DNA of 64,000 bases from Roseivirga sp. 4D4 (GCF_001747095.1 NZ_MDGP01000001.1:1285001-1349000), one strand, 5' to 3'. Shown: positions 33,000-44,320, counted from the first letter of the stretch. Numbers and translations are program-made. The notes: a model not told the origin generated them from the sequence alone.

Positions 33000-35507
33000 T
33001 TAGAGCGATAAATTGAAACTGAGTTTGATACTTGTTCTATCCACTCCTGGGTTTTCCAAATAGGTCAGTCTACGGATGAAATCTACTCTGAAAACTTTGA
33101 ATATGTTTTCAACACCCAAACCTACCTCGGCAAAAGGCCTTCCATTTTCAAGTACATTGAAAAAAGGCAGATCATTGCCACCTTCATCGGTTCTAATTTG
33201 AGCGTCTAAAGTGCTCTGACTTACACCACCAAAGAGTACATTACCAGTACCAACAAGCCTCCACTTCAGTTTTCTGAGCAACGGTATTCTATTGAAGACA
33301 AAGCCCTCAAAGCTATGCTGATATCGAAGGGAAGCAAAAGACTGACTGACGAACTCGTAGAAGTTCATAGTATTGAAGGCGATATCAGTGTATACGAATT
33401 GCTCATTGCCGATATGCGCAGTCAATAGCGGGTAAGGTACATCATCGAAAATATGTCCAGCGTTTACTTGATATCTTGAAACTCCCCAAAAGCCTAATTT
33501 GATTCTTTGTGAAACGCCAAAATTGATCTTGTTGTACTCAAAGTCTCCACCCAGCGTTTTGAAGCCTCTTGTATAGGAAAGTAAGAAGATAGGCCATCTG
33601 AGCGTACCCAAACTGAAACGGTTGTTATCATTGACCAAGAAAGTCTCGTCTCTGGCAAACTTGAGTCTGATGGTTGCTTCAGCTGTCTCAAAATCAGACG
33701 CCAGCGGTGCATCAACCCTGTTGAAATCTGTGCTATACCTGAAATTAAATTCAGGATTGTAGTTTTGTTTCTTCAACTGAATGGCTGCTGAAAAGGATCT
33801 TGAGAATTGCCTGAAACCTTCGATTTGATACCTTTCATATCTAAAAGGCCTTACAAGATTCCCCAATTGGGTCAAAGCCAAAAAGGCACTCCCATCCGAT
33901 AGTGAGGTAACAGCATCAGGTTGAATTCCGAATTGATCCAGATCATTCCGATAACTTAAGTTGAGTGTTGTCCACTTCTCTCGGTTCAGAATTACATTCG
34001 CTCCAACACCGTATTTAAATCGCTCGTCATCAAATCCATAGGCACCATAGCCATTGAACTGCCACTTACGACTGAAGTTTTCATTCGTTCTACCGCCAAG
34101 TCGAAGTCTCACGCCTTCTACATCATTGATACCGAAAACAAAAGGCCATGGGCCCAAGTCTAACTTTCCAACTTCAAAATATCCCCTTGCAACGGTTTTG
34201 AGAATGTTGGTCCAGGTTTTCACAAACCTGATGTTGTTCAACGAATCTATCATCGCCATTACATTGACCTCTGTATCACTCAACTTGTCGTGACGGCTGT
34301 TCTTCCAGAAGTCTTCATCAGTATATCGGGCATCTTCGGCTAGTTCTACTGTTCTTTCAAAAAACCTAGTAGGCTTAGGTTCGGTAATCTTGATGTTCTT
34401 GTTGGACGTGTAGAATTTGGCAAGGAATCCAGCAGACTTCTTTGTGATTTCCGAAGCATCAATCAATACTCTGGATTTAATGGGTAACCAGGCACCAGCT
34501 TCGGTTCTCTCTAGTTCTTGCTGAATTTTGATTCTATCAATAAAATTCAAGTTGGCCGTTGGCTGCATTGTTGCATCAATCTGCTTGACCGCATAATCTT
34601 CTTTACTAATCCACAGTTTCCCAAAGAATGCTAACTCCTGATCATTCTTAGGTTTAAAGTCAAGTAGATAAACAAACTCATCTCCCAGATAAAGGCTATC
34701 CTGAAGTTCATAATCATAGATAATTCGCCATGCATCCCCAATAGGCGAAGCAAACTCCTTCTCTACAATGTTCATTCTGTTTTGATAGAAATTATACTCT
34801 TGAAAAGAAGAACCAATGATCTGAGAAATCAGCGACCCATCTTCAATGGCCACACCTTTTATTCGAGTTTTTTGAATCTCCTCCTTTTGTAACCTTGGAT
34901 CATCACGATAATAAAACTTAGAGAGTGATTCTGATATAAACAATGGCAAGATGGGTTTCCCATCCTCACCGGCTATCACTTCAATGGAATCTAGTACTGC
35001 AGTAATCTTCTGCATGTACTTCTTTTGCCTCAACTGCTCAGAGATATTATCTACATCTATCTGAATCTTATTATAACTCTCGTATTCATAGGCATCTAGT
35101 GTTCTCTTATCGTTCTTGCTCTTGTTTTTGATCACCGAACGCATGATGGCAAAAGCAGGGTTCTCCTGCTTTCTTGCAAACACCACAAAGTCATCTAGGC
35201 TTTTTGCTTCTGGGGTCAATTGGAAATTGATCGTTTGAGTGATCCCTTTTTGATAAACCTTATACTTAGTTTCATAACCTATGAAGGAAACCAATAAGGT
35301 ATCTGAGGCCGCATCTCCTTCAATTCGGTAGAAGCCGTCAAAATCTGTCGGAGAACCTACAGCAGTACCTTTGATTACAACACTGGCAAATGGAATAGGG
35401 TCACCACTTTCGGCATCTGTCACTTTACCCTCAATCACTGTTTGTGCTTGGAGCGTGTAAACTAAGGAGAGTAAAATGGTAAGAGATAAAAGTATTCTCA
35501 GTTTCAA
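33000..35507 (-). CDS. DUF5686 outer-membrane protein with carboxypeptidase-like domain
   Basis: The 835-residue protein has a Sec signal ending TLQAQ, a CarboxypepD_reg-like domain (VIEGKVTDAESGDPIPFASVVIKG to LLVSFIGYETKY, about residues 23-110), the DUF5686 region, and a C-terminal beta-barrel ending in Leu. It is probably an outer-membrane protein of the phylum, role unknown. It stands alone downstream of trmH. Confidence 0.92.
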   Translation of the reverse strand: MKLRILLSLTILLSLVYTLQAQTVIEGKVTDAESGDPIPFASVVIKGTAVGSPTDFDGFYRIEGDAASDTLLVSFIGYETKYKVYQKGITQTINFQLTPEAKSLDDFVVFARKQENPAFAIMRSVIKNKSKNDKRTLDAYEYESYNKIQIDVDNISEQLRQKKYMQKITAVLDSIEVIAGEDGKPILPLFISESLSKFYYRDDPRLQKEEIQKTRIKGVAIEDGSLISQIIGSSFQEYNFYQNRMNIVEKEFASPIGDAWRIIYDYELQDSLYLGDEFVYLLDFKPKNDQELAFFGKLWISKEDYAVKQIDATMQPTANLNFIDRIKIQQELERTEAGAWLPIKSRVLIDASEITKKSAGFLAKFYTSNKNIKITEPKPTRFFERTVELAEDARYTDEDFWKNSRHDKLSDTEVNVMAMIDSLNNIRFVKTWTNILKTVARGYFEVGKLDLGPWPFVFGINDVEGVRLRLGGRTNENFSRKWQFNGYGAYGFDDERFKYGVGANVILNREKWTTLNLSYRNDLDQFGIQPDAVTSLSDGSAFLALTQLGNLVRPFRYERYQIEGFRQFSRSFSAAIQLKKQNYNPEFNFRYSTDFNRVDAPLASDFETAEATIRLKFARDETFLVNDNNRFSLGTLRWPIFLLSYTRGFKTLGGDFEYNKINFGVSQRIKLGFWGVSRYQVNAGHIFDDVPYPLLTAHIGNEQFVYTDIAFNTMNFYEFVSQSFASLRYQHSFEGFVFNRIPLLRKLKWRLVGTGNVLFGGVSQSTLDAQIRTDEGGNDLPFFNVLENGRPFAEVGLGVENIFKVFRVDFIRRLTYLENPGVDRTSIKLSFNLSL

Positions 35508-35589
35508 AGTGGCGTGTTTTTAATTACAAACTCTTCTTTAACGCAATAAAGAGATAAAAAGTCAGGGTAAGGCTAATTTAATTCTGTTG

Positions 35590-36252
35590 TTAACTCTTAG
35601 AATTCTGAGAATGTTCCCTCATGAAATTATTTATATGAATATCTGATCGTTTCACTATTCTAGAATACCATTCAAGTTTCAATTCTTCTTTCTCATCTTC
35701 TGTCAATTGCCAGACGATATTGCTACTTTTTAGTCTTGAGACTAATTCTTGGAGCAACAACGCTGCACTCACCGAAATATTAAATGATTCGGTGAACCCG
35801 TACATCGGTATGTGAACCAATTCATCTACCTGCTCTTTTGCATACTCCGTCAAGCCCTCTAGTTCCGTACCAAAAACGATGGCAGTTTTCTGACTTATAT
35901 CTAGTTCGTGGATAGATGCAACTTCCTTAGATGGGGTTGTCCCAACTATGCGATAATTTTTCTTTTTCAGGTCGAGAAAGCATTTAGCGGTACTTTCCTC
36001 CTCTCGCTCATACTTGTACTGGCTCACCCATTTGGATGCTCCTCTGACCACATTAGGATTCACCTCATAGTCATGCAAGCGCTGGGTAATGTATAAGTCC
36101 TGTATGCCGAAGCAATCGCAAGTTCGCATCACAGCACTCGCGTTCTGGGCATGATAGATGTCCTCCAATACGACCGTAAGATGACGTGTTCTTTGGGAAA
36201 GGACTTCATCTATGGTGGCTACCTTATGAGGAGTCACATACTCCTCCAACAT
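35590..36252 (-). CDS. trmH: TrmH-type tRNA (Gm18) 2'-O-methyltransferase
   Basis: The SPOUT enzyme has the motif region LTVVLEDIYHAQNASAVMRT near the N-terminus, IVFGTELEGLTEYA and ESFNISVSAALLLQEL, which form the SAM-binding knot. The reading frame stays open to 36351, but those codons translate a terminator hairpin, so the start is placed at the ATG 36252 (MLEEYVTPHKV); a TTG at 36273 is also possible. About 220 residues, as usual for TrmH. Confidence 0.9.
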   Translation of the reverse strand: MLEEYVTPHKVATIDEVLSQRTRHLTVVLEDIYHAQNASAVMRTCDCFGIQDLYITQRLHDYEVNPNVVRGASKWVSQYKYEREEESTAKCFLDLKKKNYRIVGTTPSKEVASIHELDISQKTAIVFGTELEGLTEYAKEQVDELVHIPMYGFTESFNISVSAALLLQELVSRLKSSNIVWQLTEDEKEELKLEWYSRIVKRSDIHINNFMREHSQNSKS

Positions 36253-36284
36253 ATCAATTATTTGTTTCCTCAAGGTGTGGTCAT

Positions 36285-36320
36285 TAAAAAAAGAAAGCCG
36301 TTGACAAAAAGGCCAACAGC
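36285..36320 (-). terminator. terminator downstream of parC, before trmH
   Basis: GCCGTTG (36297-36303) pairs with CAACAGC (36314-36320, one G-U pair), followed on the minus strand by a T-run (36292-36285). It ends about 35 bases before the trmH ATG. Confidence 0.65.
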
Positions 36321-36426
36321 TTCGGAAGATGAACAAACAATATTTTAACAACCTTAGAACGGCTGTTCAAGACCGTCTGAATTAAAGACAATCCATATTG
36401 TTGACACCCTTACCGAGCATTAACTC

Positions 36427-39186
36427 TTAAAACAATTCTATCGTGTCCCCTACATTATAATTACCTGCACCACCTTTGTCATCATCCTTCTTTTCTGGTG
36501 CTGGCTTTGGTTTTTCCGTTTTTGGTGTTTCAGGAGCCTTCTTTTCTTCTACTGGCTTTTCCTCCTTTGGTTCAGCCGGCTCCTTTTCGACTGGAGTCTT
36601 TTCCGCTTCAACCTTTGGCACTGAAGTTACCTCCTCTTCAGCTTCAGTTTCTGGTGCTGACTCTCCTTCCGCAGCGGACTTGTCATTTCCACCAAGAAGT
36701 ACCACCTTTTTAACATTATGAGGTGATAGCTTATTACCGGTAGCCCTCCAGCCTTTGACATCAATGAGCATGTCCATATCAAAGACCGTGGTTTTTCTTT
36801 CTCTAGAGCCCTTCACTGTGTAATGCACCTCAATTTGTGCATCCTGAAGTGTCGTTGCCAGAAGTAGCTTCGAGCCTTTCTCCTCACTTATGAACATGAA
36901 CTTCTTATCCTTAGTGGAAGTCTCTACTTGAAAACGTTTCACATAATGTGTTCCAGTAGCGGCATCATAGTGAATGGCAGAGATGACTCCTTCTGGATCG
37001 AATTTATGGATATAGTGAATCTTTGGTGGATCGTATCGATTACTTAAGTCGAATGAGGTCAATTCGTACTCTCCATTATTGTAAATCACCAATACCTTAT
37101 CATCGGCCTGAAAGTTACCCAAATGGGTTCCTCGTTCATCACGATTCAATCGACCGACAGACTCATCATACCAGATATCTAATCCACCGAGAGTCGAACG
37201 GCCTTCCATCTTGAGCTGAATCTTTCTTACTGGGTACTTAGTGACGATGTTTCCACCAGAGCCTCTTCCTTTGATGTCGATATCGGCAAAGTTGAAATCG
37301 AATACTTTCACCCTGGCCTTAGCACCCGAAGTCAGATAAACCGTGACTAGCTCCGCTTCACCATTAGCGTTTGCGGTGAAATAGAGTGTCTTTGAGCCTC
37401 TTTCACCTTTGGTTAGATCATATTCACGATCTCTGGTAACACCCAAAACCTGGAAGCGCTTCACCATGGTTCGACCCGACTTACCATCGAGATACATCAT
37501 GTTGTAGACCATACGCTCATCGTTCTTCTTAAACACACCAGCCCACAGGATGTCCTTACCAACAAAGATCTTGTCTGAGATTCGCACAACCTGAAACTTT
37601 CCGTCAGCTCTGAAAACGATGATATCATCAATGTCCGAGCATTCGCAGACGAACTCGTCCTTCCTTAGTCCATAACCAATAAAGCCATCCTTTCGGTTTA
37701 CGTAAAGTTTGGCGTTGTTAGCCGCCACCACTGCAGCCTTGATATTCTCGAAAGACTTGATTTCTGTCTTACGCTCACGTCCCTTTCCATACTTCTCAAG
37801 AAGTCGTTGGAAATAAGAGATGGCATACTCTACCAGATTCTTTAGGTTATGTTCTACCTCTGCAAGCTCTTCTGTGAGCTTTCGCATGAGCTCATCCGCC
37901 TTAAAGGCATCAAATCTGGAGATTCGCTTGATCTTGATTTCGGTAAGTCGAACAATGTCTTCAGTGGTAATCTCTCGATAAAACTCTTTCTTAAAAGGAT
38001 CTAGCCCCCTATCAATAGTTTCTAAAACCGACTCCCAAGTTTCACACTCCTCGATATCGCGATAGATGCGATTCTCGATAAAGATTTTTTCCAAAGAACT
38101 GAATAGAATCTTCTCTAAGAGTTCAGCCTTGCGGATTTCCAGTTCCTGCCTTAGCAGTTCTACGGTCTGCTCAGTACAGACCTGGAGCATTTCCGTCACC
38201 GTGACAAAATGAGGCTTGTCTTTAATGATCACGCATGCATTTGGTGAAATGCTTGTCTCACAATCTGTAAAGGCGTACAAGGCATCAATGGTAATGTTAG
38301 GTGATTGACCTGAGGCTAATTCTATAAGGATTTCAACGTCCTCTGCCGTATTATCAACAACCTTCTTGATCTTGATTTTGCCCTTATCATTGGCCTTAAT
38401 GATAGAGTCAATCAATCCAGTGGTTGTGGTACCAAACGGTATATCTTTAATTGCGATTGTCTTCTTATCGACCTCCTCTATTTTTGCCCTAACTTTTACC
38501 TTTCCTCCACGCTTTCCTTCATTGTACTCAGAAAAGTCAGCCATTCCCCCTGTCGGGAAATCTGGATAGATTTTCGGTTTCTTACCTTGAAGCACCTTAA
38601 TAGAAGCTTGAATAAGCTCAATAAAGTTGTGCGGAAGCACTTTGGTTGAAAGCCCAACTGCAATACCTTCTACCCCTTGTGCAAGTAGAAGTGGAAATTT
38701 AACGGGAAGTGTTACTGGCTCTTTCTTACGTCCATCGTAAGATAGCTGCCATTCGGTAGTCTGTGGATTAAAAACTACCTCAAGGGCAAACTTCGAAAGT
38801 CTGGCTTCAATATACCTGGCTGCTGCTGCTCTGTCTCCAGTTCTAATATCTCCCCAGTTACCCTGAGTTTCAATCAGCAAGTCTTTCTGACCGATGTTTA
38901 CGATGGCATCGCCAATGGAAGCATCTCCGTGAGGATGATACTGCATAGTCTGACCAATCACATTGGCCACCTTGTTGAACCTACCGTCATCCATCTCCTT
39001 CATGGAGTGTAGAATCCTTCTTTGAACCGGTTTCAGTCCATCTTCAATGGCAGGTACTGCTCTTTCAAGAATTACATATGATGCGTACTCAAGGAACCAA
39101 CCTTCGTACATACCCGATACGGGAATCGCTTCCCTGATCTTTCCGTCTTCCTCGTTGCTTAAATCGTCAATAGTCTCGTCACTCAT
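36427..39186 (-). CDS. parC: DNA topoisomerase IV subunit A
   Basis: The 919-residue type IIA topoisomerase subunit has LKPVQRRILHSM, HPHGDASIGDAI and the catalytic Tyr125 in RAAAARYIEARLS. The C-terminal beta-pinwheel region (from about 520) has GYGLRKDEF-like blades. Residues about 845-905 are a low-complexity Lys/Glu/Pro/Ala tail. It cuts and passes DNA to unlink chromosomes. It follows parE by 6 bases. Confidence 0.93.
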   Translation of the reverse strand: MSDETIDDLSNEEDGKIREAIPVSGMYEGWFLEYASYVILERAVPAIEDGLKPVQRRILHSMKEMDDGRFNKVANVIGQTMQYHPHGDASIGDAIVNIGQKDLLIETQGNWGDIRTGDRAAAARYIEARLSKFALEVVFNPQTTEWQLSYDGRKKEPVTLPVKFPLLLAQGVEGIAVGLSTKVLPHNFIELIQASIKVLQGKKPKIYPDFPTGGMADFSEYNEGKRGGKVKVRAKIEEVDKKTIAIKDIPFGTTTTGLIDSIIKANDKGKIKIKKVVDNTAEDVEILIELASGQSPNITIDALYAFTDCETSISPNACVIIKDKPHFVTVTEMLQVCTEQTVELLRQELEIRKAELLEKILFSSLEKIFIENRIYRDIEECETWESVLETIDRGLDPFKKEFYREITTEDIVRLTEIKIKRISRFDAFKADELMRKLTEELAEVEHNLKNLVEYAISYFQRLLEKYGKGRERKTEIKSFENIKAAVVAANNAKLYVNRKDGFIGYGLRKDEFVCECSDIDDIIVFRADGKFQVVRISDKIFVGKDILWAGVFKKNDERMVYNMMYLDGKSGRTMVKRFQVLGVTRDREYDLTKGERGSKTLYFTANANGEAELVTVYLTSGAKARVKVFDFNFADIDIKGRGSGGNIVTKYPVRKIQLKMEGRSTLGGLDIWYDESVGRLNRDERGTHLGNFQADDKVLVIYNNGEYELTSFDLSNRYDPPKIHYIHKFDPEGVISAIHYDAATGTHYVKRFQVETSTKDKKFMFISEEKGSKLLLATTLQDAQIEVHYTVKGSRERKTTVFDMDMLIDVKGWRATGNKLSPHNVKKVVLLGGNDKSAAEGESAPETEAEEEVTSVPKVEAEKTPVEKEPAEPKEEKPVEEKKAPETPKTEKPKPAPEKKDDDKGGAGNYNVGDTIELF

Positions 39187-39192
39187 GCTAGT

Positions 39193-41058
39193 CTAAGCGG
39201 CCTCCTCAGCCAAGTCTTTCTCTATTCTTAGATTGTCGATAATAAAGTTTTGTCTGTCTGGTGTGTTCTTTCCCATGTAGAATTTCAACAGCTCCTGGAT
39301 GCTCGTGTCTTTCTTGAGAATGATTGGCTCCAGTCTCATATCTTCACCAATAAAATTCTTGAATTCATCCGGAGAAATCTCACCAAGCCCTTTGAAGCGG
39401 GTGATTTCAGGTTTATTACCTAGTTTCATTATGGCACGCTGCCTTTCTTCATCGCTGTAGCAGTAAATCGTCTCCTTCTTGTTTCTCACCCTGAAAAGTG
39501 GGGTTTCCAAGATGTAGACATGCCCCCTTCTCACCAGGTCTGGGAAGAATTGCAAGAAATAGGTCAACAACAATAATCGTATGTGCATGCCATCAACATC
39601 GGCATCGGTAGCAATTACGATTTTGTCATAGCGAAGTCCTTCAAGTCCATCCTCTATATTGAGTGCATGCTGCAGGAGATTGAACTCTTCGTTCTCATAA
39701 ACCACTTTTTTGGTCTGTCCAAAACAGTTCAATGGCTTTCCACGCAAACTGAAAACCGCTTGGGTTTGTACATTCCTTGATTTGGTAATCGATCCACTAG
39801 CAGAATCTCCTTCTGTGATAAAAAGCGTAGTTGCATTTCGCAGCTCCTCATCCTTTTTAGTATCGTTAAGGTGCACTCTGCAATCCCTCAACTTCTTATT
39901 GTGAAGGTTTGCTTTTTTGGCCCTTTCATTGGCCAATTTCTTAATGCCCGCAATCTCTTTACGTTCGCGTTCTGACTGTAGAATACGTTTCAACAAGGCA
40001 TCGGCCACTGCTTGATTCTTATGGAGATAATCATCAAGGGCTTTTTTCACAAAGTCGTTCACAAAAGTCCTCATGGTAGGTCCATCGGGAGCAACATTCT
40101 GAGAACCTAACTTAGTTTTGGTCTGCGATTCAAAGACTGGCTCTTGTACTCTCACCGCAATAGCACCAACTATCGAAGCTCTGATATCGGATGCATCAAA
40201 ATTCTTATTGTAAAACTCTCTTAAGGTCTTAACAACTGCTTCGCGAAGGGCCGCCTGATGCGTACCTCCCTGTGTAGTATACTGACCATTTACAAATGAA
40301 TAATAATCTTCTCCGTATTGATTGGTATGAGATAAGGCGAGTTCTATGTCATCACCCTTCAGATGAATAATTGGGTACCTTAGGTTGTCTTCATCAGTTT
40401 TTCTCGATAGCAGGTCAAATAGTCCCTTTTCGGAGTGATACTTTTCTCCATTGAAATTGATGGTGAGCCCTGCATTCAGGAAGCAATAGTTCCAAATGAG
40501 ATCATCTAAGTATTGGGGAATGAAGTGGTAATTCTTGAAAACCGTGTCGTCTGGCTTAAATACGATTTGAGTACCATTTCTACCACTGCTTTTAATCTCC
40601 TTTGCATCATTAGTAATCTCACCTCGCTCAAATTCGGCAATTTTGGTCATGCCATCGCGGTAAGACTGTACTTTGAAATAAGTGGACAAGGCATTCACTG
40701 CTTTGGTACCTACCCCATTAAGACCCACAGACTTTTGAAAAGCTCCTGAGTCATACTTTCCACCGGTGTTGATCTTGGAAACGCAGTCGACTACTTTACC
40801 CAGAGGAATACCTCTTCCATAGTCTCTAACTTCGACTTTGTGTTCGGAAACTTTGACATCGATGGTTTTTCCGAAACCCATCATATGTTCATCGATACTA
40901 TTATCGACAACTTCTTTTACCAATACGTAAATGCCATCATCTTGAGCCGATCCATCGCCAAGCTTCCCAATGTACATCCCGGGTCTTAGTCTAATGTGCT
41001 CTTTCCAATCGAGGGACCGAATGCTATCTTCGGTATAATTCGCTACTTGATTCGCCAT
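39193..41058 (-). CDS. parE: DNA topoisomerase IV subunit B
   Basis: The 621-residue ATPase subunit has the GHKL motifs ([35 protein letters not shown]), the TOPRIM motifs ([34 protein letters not shown]) and the C-terminal [12 protein letters not shown]. It supplies ATP-driven gate closing for ParC. It sits directly before parC in one operon. Confidence 0.95.
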   Translation of the reverse strand: MANQVANYTEDSIRSLDWKEHIRLRPGMYIGKLGDGSAQDDGIYVLVKEVVDNSIDEHMMGFGKTIDVKVSEHKVEVRDYGRGIPLGKVVDCVSKINTGGKYDSGAFQKSVGLNGVGTKAVNALSTYFKVQSYRDGMTKIAEFERGEITNDAKEIKSSGRNGTQIVFKPDDTVFKNYHFIPQYLDDLIWNYCFLNAGLTINFNGEKYHSEKGLFDLLSRKTDEDNLRYPIIHLKGDDIELALSHTNQYGEDYYSFVNGQYTTQGGTHQAALREAVVKTLREFYNKNFDASDIRASIVGAIAVRVQEPVFESQTKTKLGSQNVAPDGPTMRTFVNDFVKKALDDYLHKNQAVADALLKRILQSERERKEIAGIKKLANERAKKANLHNKKLRDCRVHLNDTKKDEELRNATTLFITEGDSASGSITKSRNVQTQAVFSLRGKPLNCFGQTKKVVYENEEFNLLQHALNIEDGLEGLRYDKIVIATDADVDGMHIRLLLLTYFLQFFPDLVRRGHVYILETPLFRVRNKKETIYCYSDEERQRAIMKLGNKPEITRFKGLGEISPDEFKNFIGEDMRLEPIILKKDTSIQELLKFYMGKNTPDRQNFIIDNLRIEKDLAEEAA

Positions 41059-41207
41059 TCAAAATTTCAAAACAAAAAGGTTCTAAATCAACCGTGCTCA
41101 TTAGCACAAAATTGAAAGCGGAATTTAGAATTAAAAATCTAGAAATGCACGTCAATAAGCCAGCTTCCGAAGAAGCAATTGCTCATGCTCTGATAATGAG
41201 AAGATTA

Positions 41208-41678
41208 CTAATTTCTTCGTTTGCCAAGTATGACTGCCAGGTAAAAGAACCAACCCAAAATCAATATAGGTCCTAAGTAAACATAAAAGCCTAGAGTCTT
41301 GATATTGTAGTCTGCCGACATGTTCATTAAACCAAGGAAAACAAGTATCAAACTGAAGAACAAATTGAGTACCCCTGCAAAACCTTTAATCCATGTTATA
41401 AGGTCTTTCTTCAGAGATCGATTTCTGATCCCCTTACCATCTTCTGTCGTATCGATTTTCTTGAGTACTCTTGTGAAATAATAGCAAACTACGTTAGCCA
41501 GAAGAAAGATGGCCATGGCTCCGAAAAAGTAGGTATTCTTGTTGGCTGTACCGAGCGCATCCCCAGCAGGATCAAACCTGTAATTTACCTGACTGGCCAT
41601 AAAGGCATAAGACCAGATCAAAGCTCCAGTAAATAATAAAATCGTCACATTTCTGAAGAACCCTATAAACTTATCCAT
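41208..41678 (-). CDS. four-segment membrane protein of unknown function
   Basis: The 156-residue protein has about four hydrophobic segments (NVTILLFTGALIWSYAFMA; NTYFFGAMAIFLLANVVCYYF; GVLNLFFSLILVFLGLM; FYVYLGPILILGWFFYLAVIL). No family is recognised. It precedes parE on the same strand with a 149-base gap that shows no convincing gene. Confidence 0.75.
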   Translation of the reverse strand: MDKFIGFFRNVTILLFTGALIWSYAFMASQVNYRFDPAGDALGTANKNTYFFGAMAIFLLANVVCYYFTRVLKKIDTTEDGKGIRNRSLKKDLITWIKGFAGVLNLFFSLILVFLGLMNMSADYNIKTLGFYVYLGPILILGWFFYLAVILGKRRN

Positions 41679-41815
41679 TGCTCACTATTAATCGAGCGCG
41701 AAGATAATTAATAGAACCGGTTTCATGGTATATCAATTTAATATTCGGTGATTGCGGCAACCTCTTAAGAGAGATTAGAGTCTTTAACCAAGACACTTTA
41801 CATAATAGTTGGTCA

Positions 41816-43042
41816 ATGAGCATTAACCCATCTGTAATTGCTATCCCTGTTTACTTTCTTCTGATAGGCATCGAATTCATCATTCACAGGGTTAATGCTA
41901 CCAAATCTTACAACCTAAAGGATGCCATGACCAACATCAATTGTGGTGTTGTATCTCAGATTACTGGAGCCTTCCTCATGGTTATACTTTTTAATGCTTA
42001 CACCTACATGGAAGCCAATTATGGACTTTTCCACATTCCTATGGTATGGTGGGCATTCCCTGTAGCCTTTATCACCTTTGACTTTATGTACTACTGGGCA
42101 CATAGATTGAGTCATGAAATCAATCTTTTTTGGGGAGGTCACAGCGTGCACCATCAAAGTGAGGAGTACAATCTTTCAGTGGCGCTCAGACAAAGTTCAA
42201 CCCAGATTCTTTGGACCTTTCTGTTCTATTTGCCCATCGCACTTTTGGGTGTTGATCCTATCGTGTTTATCGTTGCTCAGGGGATCAATTTGGTATACCA
42301 GTTCTGGATTCATACTGAGTCGATTTCTAAAATGCCCAAATGGTTCGAAGCTGTCTTTAATACGCCTTCTCATCACAGGGTACATCATGCCAGAAACCCA
42401 AAATACATTGATAAAAACCATGCAGGGACCTTAATCATTTGGGATAAGCTCTTTGGAAGTTTCGCGGCAGAAGAAGAAAGACCCCAATACGGCATCACAA
42501 AACCATTGAAAAGTTGGAATCCAGTCTGGGCAAACTTTGCACACTACACAGAGATTTATAAGAATCTCAAGAGAATTCCTAAACTGAAGGACAAGCTGAG
42601 GCTATTGGTGAACAAACCTGGCTGGCAACCTGAGTACCTGGGTGGCTATCAGCCTGCTCCTGAAATAGACCCTAACTATAAGAAGTTCCAAAACCGAACC
42701 TCTACCCGACTCAATCTCTATGTAATCATACAGTTTGTAGTGATTATGCTCACCACCCTCTCTTTCTTGTACTTTCTTACCGAGATGGATATTGCCCAAA
42801 AGGTAATATCAGCCATCTTGATCATCTTCTCTGTGGCCTCTTTTGGCCTTCTGTTTGAACATAGAAAATGGAGTCGAGGACTTGAAGTCATAAGAATTGT
42901 ATTTATGTCCATCGGCTTTGTCTATATCTTCGGTGGTCTTAATCCGGGCTTCACATTGCTGATCATTGCCCTTGTATACCTCCTATCCTCATCTATTTGG
43001 TTTAAAACAACAAGGCAAAAAGCAGTTACCCTTTCGACCTGA
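41816..43042 (+). CDS. sterol desaturase / fatty acid hydroxylase family protein
   Basis: The 408-residue membrane di-iron enzyme has the family's His clusters: HRLSH (residues 96-100), HSVHH (109-113), and HHRVHH further on with NKNHAG-type KYIDKNHAGT. The layout resembles alkylglycerol monooxygenase or bacterial sterol-desaturase-like proteins, which hydroxylate or desaturate lipids. About four extra membrane segments follow. It is closely related to the next gene, from which 35 bases separate it. Confidence 0.92.
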   Translation: MSINPSVIAIPVYFLLIGIEFIIHRVNATKSYNLKDAMTNINCGVVSQITGAFLMVILFNAYTYMEANYGLFHIPMVWWAFPVAFITFDFMYYWAHRLSHEINLFWGGHSVHHQSEEYNLSVALRQSSTQILWTFLFYLPIALLGVDPIVFIVAQGINLVYQFWIHTESISKMPKWFEAVFNTPSHHRVHHARNPKYIDKNHAGTLIIWDKLFGSFAAEEERPQYGITKPLKSWNPVWANFAHYTEIYKNLKRIPKLKDKLRLLVNKPGWQPEYLGGYQPAPEIDPNYKKFQNRTSTRLNLYVIIQFVVIMLTTLSFLYFLTEMDIAQKVISAILIIFSVASFGLLFEHRKWSRGLEVIRIVFMSIGFVYIFGGLNPGFTLLIIALVYLLSSSIWFKTTRQKAVTLST

Positions 43043-43077
43043 TTTACTCAGAATTCTTTTTTCATTAAGTTAGTGGA

Positions 43078-44319
43078 ATGAGTCTGAACCCGACCGTCAT
43101 TGCCATTCCTGTCTACTTCCTCCTCATCGGCATTGAATTGATCGTTCATCGCATCAAGGCAACTAAGTCATACCGACTGAACGATGCCATTGCGAATATC
43201 AATTGTGGCGTCACTTCTCAAGTCACCGGGGCCTTCCTCAAAGTGTTCTCCATTGGTTTCTATACTTACCTCTATGAGCATTTTCGATTTGAAACGATAG
43301 AAAACAGTGCCTTAACCTGGGTTATTGCCTTTATAGCCTACGACTTCTTTTACTACTGGGCACATCGGATGAGTCATCAAGTAAACTTGTTTTGGGGAGG
43401 GCATAGTGTGCACCATCAAAGCGAAGAATACAATCTCTCTGTAGCACTTAGGCAAAGCTCCACGCAGATCATTTGGACATCGCTTTTCTATACCCCCATG
43501 GCCTTTGCAGGCATCGATCCACTTGTACTCCTGTCGGTTTCTGGTTTCAACCTCCTTTATCAATTCTGGATTCATACCGAATCGATCGACAGACTTCCAA
43601 AATGGTTTGAAGCCGTGATGAATACACCTTCCCATCATCGAGTACATCATGCGAGAAACCCGAAATACATTGATAAGAATCATGCAGGAACATTTATCAT
43701 ATGGGATAAAATGTTCGGCACCTTCAAGGTGGAAGAAGAAAAACCTACTTACGGCATAACTAAGAACCTTAACAGTTGGAACCCCATTTGGGCTAATATA
43801 GCCCACTACTCAGACATGATTGCTGACATCAAACGTATCCCAAAATTCTCCGACAAACTGAAGTATGTTTTTCAAAAACCCGGATGGCTCCCTGAGAGTA
43901 TGGGTGGGTATCGAGCTCCTTATGATGTCGATAGGAAAACCTATCAGAAGTATGATCTTCATGCGATCAAGGCTGTGAATGCCTATGTCTTTATGCACTA
44001 TGTTATTCTTTTAGCTGGAACAGCATTCTTTCTCTTCAATATGGCTCGTTTTGATGAAAGCCTCCTAGAGAAATCAGCCGTGGCTGGCTTAATCATTATT
44101 TCTACCGTAAGTTTTGGTGGCTTATTTGAATCTAGAAGCTGGGCCTTGCCTCTGGAAATCCTTAGGCTATTTCTTGTTCCGGTAACACTCCTTTACTTTC
44201 TGACCAATTTTGACCTGTCTCCGATAACGATAACGGCAACATTGGTATTTATCTTTGGGTCATTGTTTTGGTTACTGAAGACCCGATCAGTAACTTCGCA
44301 GGCTGTGAAAAACAGCTAA
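43078..44319 (+). CDS. sterol desaturase / fatty acid hydroxylase family protein (paralogue)
   Basis: The 413-residue tandem paralogue keeps every His cluster (HRMSH, HSVHHQSEEYN, HHRVHHARNPKYIDKNHAG) and the start MSLNPTVIAIPVYFLLIGIE. The C-terminal membrane segments are more diverged. The local duplication suggests two lipid substrates or dosage gain. A lipoprotein gene starts 1 base after its stop, so the three are probably one operon. Confidence 0.92.
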   Translation: MSLNPTVIAIPVYFLLIGIELIVHRIKATKSYRLNDAIANINCGVTSQVTGAFLKVFSIGFYTYLYEHFRFETIENSALTWVIAFIAYDFFYYWAHRMSHQVNLFWGGHSVHHQSEEYNLSVALRQSSTQIIWTSLFYTPMAFAGIDPLVLLSVSGFNLLYQFWIHTESIDRLPKWFEAVMNTPSHHRVHHARNPKYIDKNHAGTFIIWDKMFGTFKVEEEKPTYGITKNLNSWNPIWANIAHYSDMIADIKRIPKFSDKLKYVFQKPGWLPESMGGYRAPYDVDRKTYQKYDLHAIKAVNAYVFMHYVILLAGTAFFLFNMARFDESLLEKSAVAGLIIISTVSFGGLFESRSWALPLEILRLFLVPVTLLYFLTNFDLSPITITATLVFIFGSLFWLLKTRSVTSQAVKNS

Positions 44320-44320
44320 T

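Noticed and set aside
36253..36351. N-terminal extension of TrmH
   Set aside because: It encodes a terminator hairpin and Cys/Phe-rich peptide unlike the family.
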